From an uncultured Sphingomonas sp. (GTDB lineage: Bacteria; Pseudomonadota; Alphaproteobacteria; Sphingomonadales; Sphingomonadaceae), in contig CAJYLQ010000015.1 of NCBI GenBank assembly GCA_913775975.1, positions 1 through 64,000 of the forward strand: 64,000 nt of DNA, written 5' to 3'. A program made the position numbers and the translations under genes. The notes beneath the pieces are model-generated. The model did not search any database. It had not been told where the DNA came from and worked only from the letters and a program-made list of their open reading frames with translations. Of the stretch, positions 7,543 through 15,921 are shown in pieces. Position 1 is the first letter of the stretch. Each line of letters starts with the position of its first letter.

Positions 7543-10182
7543 ATGGCACAGCCAGCCGCCCGCACCCTCCGCCAGTCCTGCCAGCGCGTGGCGATCATCG
7601 CCGCGACGGCGCTGACCCCCATGGCTGCCGCGTTGCCGCTCGCCGCCGCCGCGCAGCAGGCCGTTTTCCCGATCGTGATCGAAGACGCCGCCGACCCGCT
7701 GATGGCGAACCTGGCCATCCCGGCCAATGCGACGACCGCGGGCATGTGGTCCGGCGTGATCGACTGGCCGATCGTCGCGATCCATTCGACCCTGCTGCCC
7801 GACGGGCGGATCCTGAACTTCGGCGCGGCGCGCGGCGGCAATGTGCAGGACGGCCGCACGCTGACATTCTGGAATCCGGGCAAGGGCGTTGGCCAGGACG
7901 CCTTCCTGACCCTCCCCAACGCGCAGAATGTCGACAGCTTCTGCTCGACCGCGACATTGCTGTCCGACGGCCAGCTGCTGGCATCGGGCGGCGCATCCTT
8001 CGCGTCGGGCCTGTCGAGCCGCGAGAGCATGGTGCTCGACTGGAAGACGTCGACCGCCAAGCGCGACTATGACCTGAACGCTCCGCGCTGGTACGGCACG
8101 ATGACCAAGCTGGCGGACGGCCGCGTCGTCGTCACCGGGGGCGGCGTTCCCTATGCCGATGCCAACCCCGATCGCCCGGCGGCGGGCAACGACATTTCGT
8201 CGACGCCCGAAATCTATACACCCGGCCAGGGCTGGCGCAGCCTGACCGGCGCATACAGCACCGACGCGTTCGGCGCGACCAATACCCGGTGGTGGTATCC
8301 GCGCCAGTGGGTGTCGCCCAGCGGCTCCGTCTTCGGCATCTCGACCGAGAAGGTGTGGGAGATGAAGACCAACGGCAACGGCTCGATCCGCACGATCCGC
8401 AACTTCAAGACAGCGGCGAACGCGAATACGAAGCCGAATGTCGGCCCCACCTCGACCGCCGTCATGTTCGCGCCGGGCAAGATCCTGCAGGTCGGCGGCA
8501 ACGGCTATGCCAATGGCTACCAGACGCCGTCGAGCGCGGCGGCGACCGTATTCGACATCACGAACATCGGCGGGGGGCAGGTCGGCGTGACCGAGACGGC
8601 CGCGATGGCCAACCCGCGCCAGTGGGCCAACGCGACCGTGCTGCCCACCGGGCTGGTGCTGGTGACGGGCGGTACGCGCTACGCGGACGAGGCAGCCAAC
8701 GGCAATGCGGTGTTCCCGGCGGAGATGTGGGCGCCCGCCACGGGTCGCTGGACGACCGGTGCGTCCGCGCAGGTCTATCGCGGCTATCACTCGACCGCGA
8801 CGCTGCTGCCCGACGGCGCGGTGCTGGTGGCGGGCGGCGGCGTGCCAGGGCCGGTCGATAACCTGAACGCTGAAATCTATTATCCGCCCTATCTGTTCAC
8901 GCGCCCCAACACATGGACCGCGCCGACGCTGGCGAAGCGGCCGCGCCTGGTCAGCATCAGCGCGAACACCGCCAACTACGGCAACACGATCGACGTCCAG
9001 ACCGCGACCGGCGACACGGTGAACGAGGTTTCCCTGATCGCCGTGACCTCGGTCACGCACAGCTTCAATTCGAATCAGCGCCGTATGACGCTGGCGTTCA
9101 CCCGCACGGCCAACGGCGTGCGAGCGACGCTGCCCGCCTCCGCCAACATGGCGCCCCCGGGCTATTATCTGTTGTCCGTCACGAACTCGGCGGGCGTCCC
9201 CTCTCGCGGCACGGTGATCGCGATCGCCGCCGCCGCCCCAGGTGCGCCGACCGGCATCGTGCCGGTGCTGCCGCGCACGCTCGTCGCGGGCAGTTCGGCG
9301 ACCTTCCAGCCCGTGACCTGGCCCGGCTATCTGGTGCGGCATCAGGACTATCTGGGCTATATCGCGAAGATCGACGTCAACAGCGCGGCCGGCGCGAAGA
9401 GCGACGCGTCGTTCATCGTCCGCCAAGGCCGGGGCAACGCCGATTGCTATTCGTTCGAATCGACCAACCTGCCGGGCTATTTCCTGCAGCATGAGGATTT
9501 CCGCCTGAAGCTGAAGGCGGACAACAGCGATGCGGGCCAGCGCGCCTCCACCTTCTGCGCGCGTGCACCGCTGAACGGCAGCAACGATCCCGACGATGTC
9601 TCGCTGGAGGCGATGGATTGGGCCGGCTATTTCCTGCGCCACCGCAACTTCGAGATGTGGCTGATCCAGAACGACAATTCGGCGGCCGCGACAGGCGATT
9701 CCACGTTCCACATGACGACGGCGGGCATGATCGCGCAGACGGCGGTGTCGTTGCAGCCGGTGACGTGGCCGGCCTATCGCGTGCGACACCAGAACTACAA
9801 GGGCCTGTTGTCGCAGATCGACGCGGGCAGCGCGCCCGGCGACCGCATGGACGCCAGCTTCGTCGTCCGCCCCGGTCTGGCGAATGCCGACTGCGTCTCG
9901 CTGGAGGCGAAGGGGATCCCCGGATACTTCCTGCGCCACCAGAATTTCCAGGTCGGGCTGATGCAGAATGACGGGTCGGACGCCGCGGCGAGGGATTCGA
10001 CATTCTGCCCACGTCCCGCCGCCAACGGCTCCGCCAGCATGGGCACGGTGTCGCTGGAGGCGCTTTCGTGGCCGGATTACTTCCTGCGCCACAAGGACTT
10101 CCAGCTCTACATCATGAAGGACGACGGCACCGACCAGGCGAAGACCGACACCAGCTTCAACGTGAAGCCGGCGCTCGACTGA
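7543..10182 (+). CDS. Secreted galactose-oxidase-like copper radical oxidase with two AbfB arabinose-binding modules
   Basis: The 879-residue protein has a signal peptide (about residues 1-36, ending near LAAAAQQA), a kelch-repeat beta-propeller, a DUF1929-like domain and two C-terminal AbfB modules (about 586-879). The radical-copper site can be traced: Cys134 (SFCSTATLL) and Tyr184 (RWYGTM) for the thioether-linked cofactor, axial Tyr415 with ligand His416 (YRGYHSTATLLPDG), and ligand His506 (VTHSFNSNQRR). Such enzymes oxidise primary alcohols or aldehydes and release H2O2. The AbfB modules suggest targeting to arabinose-containing plant polysaccharide. The frame is open up to 7492, overlapping the Sco stop, but the ATG at 7543 with GAGAAG upstream and an ideal signal peptide is the better start. 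Confidence 0.88.
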   Translation: MAQPAARTLRQSCQRVAIIAATALTPMAAALPLAAAAQQAVFPIVIEDAADPLMANLAIPANATTAGMWSGVIDWPIVAIHSTLLPDGRILNFGAARGGNVQDGRTLTFWNPGKGVGQDAFLTLPNAQNVDSFCSTATLLSDGQLLASGGASFASGLSSRESMVLDWKTSTAKRDYDLNAPRWYGTMTKLADGRVVVTGGGVPYADANPDRPAAGNDISSTPEIYTPGQGWRSLTGAYSTDAFGATNTRWWYPRQWVSPSGSVFGISTEKVWEMKTNGNGSIRTIRNFKTAANANTKPNVGPTSTAVMFAPGKILQVGGNGYANGYQTPSSAAATVFDITNIGGGQVGVTETAAMANPRQWANATVLPTGLVLVTGGTRYADEAANGNAVFPAEMWAPATGRWTTGASAQVYRGYHSTATLLPDGAVLVAGGGVPGPVDNLNAEIYYPPYLFTRPNTWTAPTLAKRPRLVSISANTANYGNTIDVQTATGDTVNEVSLIAVTSVTHSFNSNQRRMTLAFTRTANGVRATLPASANMAPPGYYLLSVTNSAGVPSRGTVIAIAAAAPGAPTGIVPVLPRTLVAGSSATFQPVTWPGYLVRHQDYLGYIAKIDVNSAAGAKSDASFIVRQGRGNADCYSFESTNLPGYFLQHEDFRLKLKADNSDAGQRASTFCARAPLNGSNDPDDVSLEAMDWAGYFLRHRNFEMWLIQNDNSAAATGDSTFHMTTAGMIAQTAVSLQPVTWPAYRVRHQNYKGLLSQIDAGSAPGDRMDASFVVRPGLANADCVSLEAKGIPGYFLRHQNFQVGLMQNDGSDAAARDSTFCPRPAANGSASMGTVSLEALSWPDYFLRHKDFQLYIMKDDGTDQAKTDTSFNVKPALD
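9295..10170 (+). repeat. Tandem duplication encoding two AbfB modules
   Basis: Two halves, about 9295-9710 and 9736-10170, encode parallel series of motifs (QPVTWPGYLVRHQ / QPVTWPAYRVRHQ, then PGYFLQHEDF / PGYFLRHQNF, then a third YFLRH segment). Each half is one beta-trefoil with three sub-repeats. This is an internal protein-level duplication. Confidence 0.75.
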
Positions 10183-10199
10183 ACCGCCCGCGACGCGTG

Positions 10200-10225
10200 G
10201 GGGGGCATGGCCCTTGCCCCCCTTT
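10200..10225 (+). terminator. Rho-independent-like terminator after the copper oxidase gene
   Basis: GGGGGGCA (10200-10207) and TGCCCCCC (10215-10222) form a perfect 8-bp stem with a 7-base loop and are followed by TTT. It ends the Sco/oxidase unit and separates it from the type IV secretion operon that starts at 10300. Confidence 0.65.
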
Positions 10226-10299
10226 AACCATGTCTTAGCCGGCCCGCCCGTAAGCCGGGGCAGGACCGTTCGCTACAGCGCCCGGAGATACGCAGACCC

Positions 10300-10644
10300 A
10301 TGACCACCCCGTCCCCCCGCCTCCATCGCCTGTCTTTGCGGGGCGCGCGGATTCTGACCGGTCCGATCGCGGCCTTCGCGGCCAGCCCGGCGGCTGCGCA
10401 GATGGCGGGCGATCCCGCAGGCAGCGGCGCGATCGTCGGTGCCGTCCAGTGGCTGCAGGGGACGCTGCTGGGCACCGTCGCCACGACGGTGGCGGTCATC
10501 GCGGTCGCGTTCGTGGGACTGATGATGCTGACCGGGCGGATGAACTGGCGCCACGGCGCGGCGGTGATCGTCGGCTGCTTCATCCTGTTCGGCGCGGCGA
10601 GCATCGTCGCCGGTATCCAGTCCGCCGCCCAGACCGGCTATTGA
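10300..10644 (+). CDS. virB2: Type IV secretion system pilin VirB2 (TrbC family)
   Basis: The 114-residue precursor has a long basic N-terminus, a signal sequence ending near AAAQ and two hydrophobic helices (about 44-76 and 85-107) separated by a short charged loop, TGRMNWRHG. This is the VirB2/TrbC layout. The mature pilin would build the extracellular pilus or sit in the inner membrane before assembly. It is the first gene of the operon, 117 bases after the previous gene, and virB3 follows after 13 bases. Confidence 0.87.
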   Translation: MTTPSPRLHRLSLRGARILTGPIAAFAASPAAAQMAGDPAGSGAIVGAVQWLQGTLLGTVATTVAVIAVAFVGLMMLTGRMNWRHGAAVIVGCFILFGAASIVAGIQSAAQTGY

Positions 10645-10657
10645 GGCGGCCGAGCCG

Positions 10658-10942
10658 ATGCACGGCCTGCGAAACGACCCGCTTTTCGTAGCGATGACCC
10701 GGCCGACGCTGCTGGCCGGCGCCCCCTATGGCTTCGTCGTGGGCAATGCGATCTTCATGCTGGAACTGTTCCTGATCTTCCGTTCGCCCTGGGTGGTACT
10801 GGCGGGGATCGCGGCGCATGTCGGCTGCTGGATCGCCTGCCTGCGCGAGCCGCGCCTGCTCGATCTGTGGACGGTTCGCATCCGCCGCTGCCCGCGCGTG
10901 AAGAACTACCGGGTCTGGCGCTGCAACTCTTACCGGGCATGA
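10658..10942 (+). CDS. virB3: Type IV secretion system protein VirB3
   Basis: This 94-residue protein has one or two membrane helices (about 22-60) and the typical VirB3 start PLFVAMTRP close to the N-terminus. VirB3 is an inner-membrane partner of the VirB4 ATPase. It lies between virB2 and virB4, and its stop overlaps the virB4 ATG (10939-10942). Confidence 0.88.
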   Translation: MHGLRNDPLFVAMTRPTLLAGAPYGFVVGNAIFMLELFLIFRSPWVVLAGIAAHVGCWIACLREPRLLDLWTVRIRRCPRVKNYRVWRCNSYRA

Positions 10943-13299
10943 CGAAGCGCAGCGACCGGATGGCGCGAGAGCGGTCGGCGGGCAGCATGCTGCCCTATGC
11001 GGCGCAGATCGACGCCCATACCGTCCTGCTGCGCGACGGCCGGCTGATGCAGGTGCTGCGGCTGGACGGCTTCCTGTTCGAGACGGCGGACAGCGAGGAG
11101 ATCGACTATCGCAAGGAATTGCGTGACGCGATGCTGCTCGCGGTCGGCTCGTCGCGCTTCTCGCTCTATCACCATGTCGTCCGCCGCCGCGTGGCACCGG
11201 GCCTGCCCGGCAGTTTTCCGGACGATTTCTCCGCGCGGCTGGACACGATCTGGGGCGAACGCATGGCGCGGCGCGCGCTGTTCGCCAACGACCTTTACAT
11301 CGCGATCCTGCGCCGCCCGGAAAAGGGCGCACGCGGCATCGGCGCGTGGCTGACACAGCGGACCGCCGGCAAGGCGGAGCGCGCGGCGCGGCAGGCGGCG
11401 GAGGTGCGCGCGCTGGATGCGGCGCGCGATGCGCTGGTCGCCGCGCTGGCCGCCTATCGCCCGTGCCTGCTCTCGACGGTCGATACCGAACACGGGCCGG
11501 CGTCCGAACCGCTCGAATATCTCGCCGCGCTGTATAACGGCACGCGGCTGCGCGTTCGCCTGGCGGACGGCGATGTCGGCGAGCAGATCGCGGGACGCCG
11601 CGTCAGCTTCGGCGCGCAGACGCTGGAACTCGGACCGATGGGCCATGGCGGCCGGCGCTTTCAGGCGATCGTGTCGATCAAGGACTATCCGGGCCTGACC
11701 GCCGCGGGGATGCTCGATAGCCTGTACCGGCTGCCGATCGAGATGACCGTCTCGCAAAGCTTCGCCTTCGTCGACCGGGGGCCGGCGCTGTCGCGGCTGA
11801 ACCTGACGCTGCGTCGGATGCGCGCGGCCGATGACGAGGCGGTGGCGCTGCGCGACGAACTGGCGGAGGCGCGCGACGCGGTCGCATCCGGCCGGGCGGC
11901 TTTCGGGGAGCATCATCTGACCGTCGCGGTCCATGGCGACAGCCCGGCTGAGGTCGATGCCGCGGTCGCCGAAGTGCAGGCCGCGCTGGCCGATCTGGCG
12001 ATGGTCGCGGTGCGTGAGGATGTGGGGCTGGAACCCGCCTTCTGGGCGCAGTTTCCGGGCAATGACGACTTCGTCGCCCGGCGCGCGCTGGTATCGACGC
12101 GAAATTTCGCCAGCTTGGCGAGCTGGCACAGTTTCCCCACGGGACAGGCGAGCGGCAACCATTGGGGGCCGGCGATCACGCTGCTGGAGACGACGGCGGC
12201 CGGACCCTATCATTTCAGCTTCCACCAGGGCGATCTGGGCAATTTCACCGTCATCGGCCCCTCGGGATCGGGCAAGACGGTGGTCGTCAACTTTCTGCTG
12301 GCGCAGGCGCAGCGGCTGGCGCCGCGCACCGTGTTCTTCGACAAGGATCGCGGCGCGGAGGCGTTCCTGCGCGCGATGGGCGGCCGCTACGACGTGCTGC
12401 GCCCCGGCCAGCCGTCCGGCCTCAACCCGCTGCTGCTGGACGATACGGCAGAAAATCGCCGCTTCCTGATCGAATGGGTGCGCCGTCTGGTGGCGGGCGG
12501 CGACGCGCTGTCGGCGCAGGACGAGGCGCTGGTGGAACATGCGGTCGCGGTCAACATGGCCGCGCCGGCCCATCTGCGTCGGCTGGGTACGTTCGCGCAA
12601 TTGCTGCGCGGGTCCGCCCGGCCGCATCCGGGCGACCTGGGCGCGCGGCTGGCGCCCTGGATCGATGGCGGCGAGCACGCCTGGCTGTTCGACAATGCGG
12701 AGGACCGCCTCGGCCTGGACACGCGGGTACTGGGGTTCGACATGACGCGGCTGCTGGACGATCCGCGCACGCGGACGCCGGCGATGATGTACCTGTTCCA
12801 CCGGATCGAGGAGCGGCTGGACGGCACGCCGACGATCATCGTCGTCGACGAGGGGTGGAAAGCTCTGGACGACGATGCCTTCGTCGCGCGCATCCGCGAC
12901 TGGGAAAAGACGATCCGCAAACGCAACGGCATCGTCGGCTTCGCGACGCAGAGCGCGGAAGACGCGCTGGACAGCCGCATCGCATCGGCGATCGTCGATC
13001 AGGCGGCGACGCAGATCTTCATGCCCAATCCGCGCGCCAAGGCGGAGCATTATTGCGACGGCTTCGGCCTGACCCGGCATGAGTTCGAGATCATTCGCGT
13101 GCTGCCCGACACGTCGCGCGCGTTCCTGATCAAACACGGCCGCGACAGCGTCGTCGCGCAGCTGGACCTGTCGGGCGAGGCGGAACTGCTGACCATCCTG
13201 TCGGGCCGCGAGACGACGGTGCGCCGGCTCGACGCGATCCGGGCCGAGGTGGGCGACGATCCCGCCGCTTGGCTGCCCCGGCTGCTGGACGCGGCATGA
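10939..13299 (+). CDS. virB4: Type IV secretion system ATPase VirB4
   Basis: The 786-residue ATPase powers pilus biogenesis and substrate transfer at the inner membrane. It shows a CagE/TrbE-type N-terminal half, a Walker A motif GPSGSGKT (about residues 440-447), a Walker B stretch TIIVVDEGW (about 632-640) and the downstream motif FATQSAEDAL. The frame extends 72 bases upstream of 10939, but the ATG overlapping the virB3 stop by ATGA is the natural coupled start. Its own stop overlaps the virB6 start in the same way. Confidence 0.94.
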   Translation: MTKRSDRMARERSAGSMLPYAAQIDAHTVLLRDGRLMQVLRLDGFLFETADSEEIDYRKELRDAMLLAVGSSRFSLYHHVVRRRVAPGLPGSFPDDFSARLDTIWGERMARRALFANDLYIAILRRPEKGARGIGAWLTQRTAGKAERAARQAAEVRALDAARDALVAALAAYRPCLLSTVDTEHGPASEPLEYLAALYNGTRLRVRLADGDVGEQIAGRRVSFGAQTLELGPMGHGGRRFQAIVSIKDYPGLTAAGMLDSLYRLPIEMTVSQSFAFVDRGPALSRLNLTLRRMRAADDEAVALRDELAEARDAVASGRAAFGEHHLTVAVHGDSPAEVDAAVAEVQAALADLAMVAVREDVGLEPAFWAQFPGNDDFVARRALVSTRNFASLASWHSFPTGQASGNHWGPAITLLETTAAGPYHFSFHQGDLGNFTVIGPSGSGKTVVVNFLLAQAQRLAPRTVFFDKDRGAEAFLRAMGGRYDVLRPGQPSGLNPLLLDDTAENRRFLIEWVRRLVAGGDALSAQDEALVEHAVAVNMAAPAHLRRLGTFAQLLRGSARPHPGDLGARLAPWIDGGEHAWLFDNAEDRLGLDTRVLGFDMTRLLDDPRTRTPAMMYLFHRIEERLDGTPTIIVVDEGWKALDDDAFVARIRDWEKTIRKRNGIVGFATQSAEDALDSRIASAIVDQAATQIFMPNPRAKAEHYCDGFGLTRHEFEIIRVLPDTSRAFLIKHGRDSVVAQLDLSGEAELLTILSGRETTVRRLDAIRAEVGDDPAAWLPRLLDAA

Positions 13300-14498
13300 C
13301 CATGGCCTGCGGCAGCGTCGATCCGGCGGCGATCGTCGGCAGCCTGTTGGCGGTCGCCGATTGTCAGGCGCGTGCGCTGGGCGACGACGGCTGGCACGGG
13401 CTGGCGGGTAGCGGCCTGTTCGCGACCCTGCTGACCGGACTGCTGACGCTGGCCGTCGCGCGGGAGGGGTATCGCCTGCTCGCCGGCGGGCGCGGGGCGG
13501 TGACGGAGGATGCGGTGCGGCTGCTGATCCGCTTCGGACTCGTCATCGCGCTGTGTACCAGCTGGCAGGCGTGGGACCGGCTGGTCAACCGCGTCGCGAT
13601 GGATGGCCCGGCGGAAATCGGCGCGGCGATCTTCCCCTCGGCGGGGATCGCGACGAGCGCGCTGGGCGCACGATTGCAGAATGCCGAGGACGCGATACTG
13701 ACCCCGCCCGAGCCCGTGGCGGGCACCGCCGCGCAAGGCGTCGCCGGCCCGGCCGCCCCTACTTCGGCGCCCTTGGCCGCCGCGTCGGGAGAGGCGGGTA
13801 TCAGTCGCCAGACCGCCGCGACGGTGCTGATGGTGACCGGCGCCGGTTCGTGGATCGCCGCGCGCTTCCTTCTGGCATTGCTGCTGGCGATCGGGCCGCT
13901 TGCGATCGCGGCGCTGTTGTTCGAATTGTCGGCGGGGCTGTGCATCGGCTGGGTCCGCGCGCTGATCGGCGCGATGCTGGCGACGCTCGTGATCCCGCTA
14001 AGCTTGTCGCTTGAGCTGCAGATGCTGGCCGGCCCCGTCACCTATGCGGCACGCGCGGGTGAGACGGAGATTCCGGGCCTGGGCGCGATCGTCTGGAGCT
14101 TCGCGCTCGTCAACGCGGCGTTGATCCTGGGGGTGCAGCGCGTGGCGGGCGGCATCGCCCTGCCGCGCCTCTCCCCGCGTGGCGTTGATGCCGCAGGCGT
14201 GCCCGCCGCGTCGCCGGCCATCGTGCGGGGCGGCTCGGCCACCCCGACGACGGCGCATCTGCCGCCGCCGCAGCCGACCGCGCCGTCGCGCGCGCTGGCG
14301 ATCGCGCGGGCGATCGAAACCCGCGGCCGCGCGCCCGCCACTTCGTCCGGCAGAGTCCTTACCGGCGGAGCCACCCCGCGTCAGGCGTCTCCGGCCACCA
14401 CCGCCGCATCGCCGCGCACGACCCCGATCGTCGATGCGCAGCGCGGCGCCGCCGCCGGCCGCCGGGCGCTGGCGGGCAAACGTCTGGACATTCGGTGA
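13296..14498 (+). CDS. virB6: Type IV secretion system inner-membrane protein VirB6 (TrbL family)
   Basis: The 400-residue polytopic protein has several hydrophobic helices, the last two at about residues 190-260 (IAARFLLALLLAIGPLAIA and a following one). It ends in a hydrophilic Ala/Pro/Arg-rich tail of about 100 residues, which is typical for VirB6. It would form part of the substrate channel in the inner membrane. The ATG overlaps the virB4 stop (13296-13299). Low-complexity composition of the tail makes homology there uninformative. Confidence 0.85.
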   Translation: MTMACGSVDPAAIVGSLLAVADCQARALGDDGWHGLAGSGLFATLLTGLLTLAVAREGYRLLAGGRGAVTEDAVRLLIRFGLVIALCTSWQAWDRLVNRVAMDGPAEIGAAIFPSAGIATSALGARLQNAEDAILTPPEPVAGTAAQGVAGPAAPTSAPLAAASGEAGISRQTAATVLMVTGAGSWIAARFLLALLLAIGPLAIAALLFELSAGLCIGWVRALIGAMLATLVIPLSLSLELQMLAGPVTYAARAGETEIPGLGAIVWSFALVNAALILGVQRVAGGIALPRLSPRGVDAAGVPAASPAIVRGGSATPTTAHLPPPQPTAPSRALAIARAIETRGRAPATSSGRVLTGGATPRQASPATTAASPRTTPIVDAQRGAAAGRRALAGKRLDIR

Positions 14499-15208
14499 TG
14501 GAAGAAAAGAACAGCTATTTTCCCGCTGCGCGCGGCTGGGCCGACGATCGCGACATCGCGGGCGCGCGGGCGCGGCGGATCGCCTGGACCGTCGCCGGCA
14601 TTGCCTGCGCGATCGCGTCGCTGGAGGCGGTGGCACTGGCGCTCGCCATGCCGTTGAAACAGGTCGTACCGGTCGCAGTGCTGGTCGACCGCACCACCGG
14701 CCGGGTCGAGCAGGTCGACCTGAGCCAGCCGCGATCGCTGCTGGCGAACGAGGCGCTGCAACAGTCGCTGCTGGCGCAATATGTGATCGCGCGGGAAAGC
14801 TATGACCCGGTCGGCATCCGCGCCGCCTATCGCAAGGTGGCCCTGTGGTCGGGCGATCAGGCGCGGGCCAGCTATCTTGCGGCGATGCGCAGCGATCCGC
14901 CAACCAACCGGATCGGCGCGGGCCGGCGGGAGATCGGGTTGGCGACTACCATCCGCAGCGTCTCGATGCTGTCGAACGGCAGCGCGCTGGTCCGCTTCGA
15001 CGTCGCGCATGTCGATTATGCGGGGCGGCAGAGCGATGTCCGCCCCTATGTCGCGACCATCGCCTTCGGCTTCGAAGGGCAGCCGATGCGGATCGAGGAC
15101 CGGCTGGACAATCCGCTGGGCTTTCGCGTCCGATCCTATCGCGTGGATGCCGAAACGCCGCCGCCAGCGGTCGTCGCGCCCGCCCCCTCCCCGGATATCG
15201 GGCGATGA
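14498..15208 (+). CDS. virB8: Type IV secretion system bitopic protein VirB8
   Basis: This 236-residue protein has a short cytoplasmic N-terminus, one transmembrane helix (about 28-52) and a periplasmic VirB8 domain with the family-like segments YVIARESYDP and NPLGFRVRSYRVD. VirB8 nucleates the inner-membrane complex and dimerises in the periplasm. The ATG at 14498 overlaps the virB6 stop by one base; a GTG just before it is also in frame. It is coupled to virB9 by ATGA. Confidence 0.92.
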   Translation: MEEKNSYFPAARGWADDRDIAGARARRIAWTVAGIACAIASLEAVALALAMPLKQVVPVAVLVDRTTGRVEQVDLSQPRSLLANEALQQSLLAQYVIARESYDPVGIRAAYRKVALWSGDQARASYLAAMRSDPPTNRIGAGRREIGLATTIRSVSMLSNGSALVRFDVAHVDYAGRQSDVRPYVATIAFGFEGQPMRIEDRLDNPLGFRVRSYRVDAETPPPAVVAPAPSPDIGR

Positions 15209-15921
15209 TCCCGCCGGCCGTCCGGGCCGCGATCGCGGCGACGTTGCTGCTGCCCGCCACGCTGCCGGCGCAGACCGATTCGCGCCTGCAGCGCGTCCCC
15301 TATGTCAACGGCGCGGTCGTGACGGTGCGCGTGGTGCCGGGCTATGTCGCCACCGTCACGCTCAGTCCCGACGAGCGGATCGAGAACGTAGCGGTCGGCA
15401 ACAGTGCCGCCTGGGAGGTGACGCCAAGCAAGAGCGGCGACCATCTGTTCATCAAGCCGATGGCGGCCGGCGCGACCACCAACGTCGCGATCGTGACCGA
15501 CACGCGCGAATATAACCTGCTGCTGCAAACGACGTTCGAGGGCGATCCCCAGGCAGCGTTCCGCATCACGTTCGACTATCCGCGCGAGCCCGCATTGCCG
15601 CCCGCCGCGGAAACGCTGATGCCCGCCGACCGCTCGCCCGTCGCTGCGCGGGTGGCGACCAATACCTATCGGATCAGCGGCAATCGGCTGGCGCGCCCGC
15701 TAGCCGTGGATGACGACGGCAGCCGGACCCGCTTCGTCTTCGCCGGCAACGCGACGATGCCGGCCATCTACGCCGTCGATGCGGAGGGTAATGAGGCGCT
15801 GGTGACGGCCCGGCAGGAGGCGGGCGCATGGGCGATCGACCGCGTCTGGCCGCGCTATATCCTGCGGGTCGGCCATGCGAAGGCGGAGGCGCGGCGGATC
15901 GTACCGCGCGACGCGCGATGA
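15205..15921 (+). CDS. virB9: Type IV secretion system outer-membrane complex protein VirB9 (CagX family)
   Basis: The 238-residue protein begins with a signal peptide (residues 1-22, cleavage near LPAQ) and contains VirB9 features. These are an N-terminal beta domain with YNLLLQT and a C-terminal domain with NTYRISG, RTRFVFAGNATMPAIY and a closing arginine-rich tail. It forms the outer-membrane core with VirB10 and normally VirB7. No VirB7 lipoprotein gene exists next to it, because the neighbouring genes overlap on both sides. Confidence 0.92.
   Translation: MIPPAVRAAIAATLLLPATLPAQTDSRLQRVPYVNGAVVTVRVVPGYVATVTLSPDERIENVAVGNSAAWEVTPSKSGDHLFIKPMAAGATTNVAIVTDTREYNLLLQTTFEGDPQAAFRITFDYPREPALPPAAETLMPADRSPVAARVATNTYRISGNRLARPLAVDDDGSRTRFVFAGNATMPAIYAVDAEGNEALVTARQEAGAWAIDRVWPRYILRVGHAKAEARRIVPRDAR

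Noticed and set aside
7423..10092. Very long minus-strand open frame (889 codons) opposite the copper oxidase gene
   Set aside because: It is a shadow of the GC-rich codon bias of the plus-strand gene. It is Arg/His/Gly-rich with no family signature, while the plus strand has a clear signal peptide and active site.
10930..13137. 735-codon minus-strand frame opposite virB4
   Set aside because: Low-complexity Arg/Gln/His composition and no motif; virB4 on the plus strand has Walker motifs.
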